From JBHJHP01 sp042219825 (GTDB taxonomy: Bacteria > Bacteroidota > Bacteroidia > Bacteroidales > UBA5342): a stretch of 64,000 nucleotides of DNA. Position numbers and translations under genes: made by a program. Shown piece by piece: positions 63,236 through 64,000 of the stretch. The notes under the pieces are model-generated. The model searched no databases. It was not told the origin of the DNA and saw nothing but the letters and a program-made list of their open reading frames with translations. The stretch is taken from assembly GCF_042219825.1 (NCBI RefSeq), contig NZ_JBHJHQ010000005.1:310001-374000 (forward strand), read 5' to 3'. How positions within the stretch are numbered: position 1 is the first letter of the stretch; every line of letters starts with the position of its first letter.

Positions 63236-64000
63236 ATGAAACTAACAGGTCCGTTCCGGCAAATTATAACCATGGATAAACTTCCGGTTAAAGGTCCGTT
63301 AAACGATGATCAGCTGGAAATTATTCCGGACGGTGGAATTCTGTCTGACAAGGGAAAAATCATCGCTATCGGTGACTTTACGGAGCTGGCCGCACAAATA
63401 GACCGGTCCACAACCGAAATTGAATGGATTCATGGCAATCATGTGGCATTACCGGGTTTGATTGACTGTCACACACATATTTGCTATGCCGGATCGCGGG
63501 CCAACGACTTTGCCTTACGACTGGCCGGTAAAACCTATCTGGAAATTGCAGAAGCCGGTGGTGGCATATGGAATACTGTTCAGAAAACCAGAGAAGCATC
63601 GCAGGAGGAACTGAGTCGGATAACTACGAAACATGCAGATGTCATGTTGAAGGATGGCATTACCACCATTGAAGTTAAAAGCGGATATGGATTATCCGTT
63701 GATCAGGAACTCAAAATTCTCAAAGCAATACAAAGTTCAGACACGAAAGCTGACCTACTTGCAACCTGTCTTGCTGCACACATCAGGCCAAAGGATTTTT
63801 CAGGTTCGAATGAAGCTTATCTTAAAGTATTGGCAAAGGAACTCCTGCCTGAAATTAAAAATCAGGAACTCTCACAGCGGGTAGATATTTTCATAGAAAA
63901 AACAGCATTCTCAGCTGATGAAGCCAGGTCTTATTTGAATGCAGCTAAAGATCTGGGATTTGATATCGTGGTTCATGGTGACCAGTTTAGTTTGGGAGGC
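63236..64000 (+). CDS. hutI: Imidazolonepropionase (3' end outside the window)
   Basis: It opens imidazolonepropionate to N-formimino-L-glutamate, the third step of histidine degradation. The first 255 residues are present, and the frame is open to the last base. Amidohydrolase metal ligands are seen in LPGLIDCHTHICYAG and in FDIVVHGDQFS near the end. The family segment FALRLAGKTYLEIAEAGGGI and EVKSGYGL are also present. It is separated from hutU by a hairpin and a repeat element but is on the same strand. Together hutH, hutU and hutI form a near-complete hut locus; the fourth step is not yet visible. Confidence 0.95.
   Translation, partial: MKLTGPFRQIITMDKLPVKGPLNDDQLEIIPDGGILSDKGKIIAIGDFTELAAQIDRSTTEIEWIHGNHVALPGLIDCHTHICYAGSRANDFALRLAGKTYLEIAEAGGGIWNTVQKTREASQEELSRITTKHADVMLKDGITTIEVKSGYGLSVDQELKILKAIQSSDTKADLLATCLAAHIRPKDFSGSNEAYLKVLAKELLPEIKNQELSQRVDIFIEKTAFSADEARSYLNAAKDLGFDIVVHGDQFSLGG

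Overview
The window is a chromosomal stretch of a Bacteroidota bacterium, most likely Bacteroidales/Marinilabiliales-like. The main clues are the type IX secretion proteins PorU and PorV, the gliding lipoprotein GldB, a type A sorting domain, a gliding-associated C-terminal domain, a long PPi-dependent phosphofructokinase, and Bacteroidota -7 promoter boxes (TAnnTTTG) in place of strong Shine-Dalgarno sites. G+C is roughly 40% by eye. About 54 genes are supported. Most are core or metabolic. There is no phage, integrase, insertion sequence, CRISPR array or rRNA.

Layout. 1-2003: end of a zinc-ribbon gene, a 16-copy heptamer repeat, class I fumarase. 2056-5711: an alpha-oxoamine-synthase-like PLP enzyme and an aldo/keto reductase on the minus strand, divergent from a six-helix sensor histidine kinase. 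5799-8629: butyrate kinase (TTG start), a Usp-like protein, HldD. 8788-11204: tightly packed folE-tatD-ansA. 11578-11665: tRNA-Ser(GGA). 11747-14145: an ExbB/ExbD proton-channel operon. 14295-15905: a FadL-type porin. 15992-21881: a 1156-residue protein that looks like PPi-type PEP carboxykinase, a YccF membrane protein, and PPi-phosphofructokinase. 22011-25551: ispF, a glycosyltransferase, pyrC and menA on the minus strand. 25688-34710: porU-porV, two small membrane proteins, gdhA and gldB. 34802-38443: a large porin and a gliding-associated surface protein. 38672-41531: a LytT/LytS-type two-component pair. 41720-46766: a small lipoprotein, pgi, gpsA and lysS. 46926-50359: two small secreted proteins and a beta-helix protein. 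50377-56117: a five-gene MacAB-TolC-like exporter. 56324-59419: a periplasmic cupin, a SET-domain protein and a beta-glucuronidase. 59794-64000: hutH, hutU and the start of hutI.

Metabolism: fumarase, butyrate kinase, asparaginase, histidine utilisation and glutamate dehydrogenase suggest amino-acid and sugar catabolism with a fermentative side. A probable PPi-PEPCK and a PPi-PFK within a few kilobases suggest glycolysis run partly on pyrophosphate. PorU/PorV/GldB belong to the machine that exports and anchors proteins such as those at 37094 and 48025.

Best leads: the PPi-linked gene pair; an identical 19-bp sequence with an ATGTT-N4-AACAT inverted repeat upstream of both the PEPCK-like gene and the LytTR regulator; the oxoamine synthase/reductase/six-helix kinase locus, whose layout recalls CqsA/CqsS and LqsA/LqsS signalling; inverted-repeat elements on both sides of hutHU; the heptamer tandem repeat; and a bacterial SET-domain protein. 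No search could be run, so family calls rest on motifs, lengths and gene order.
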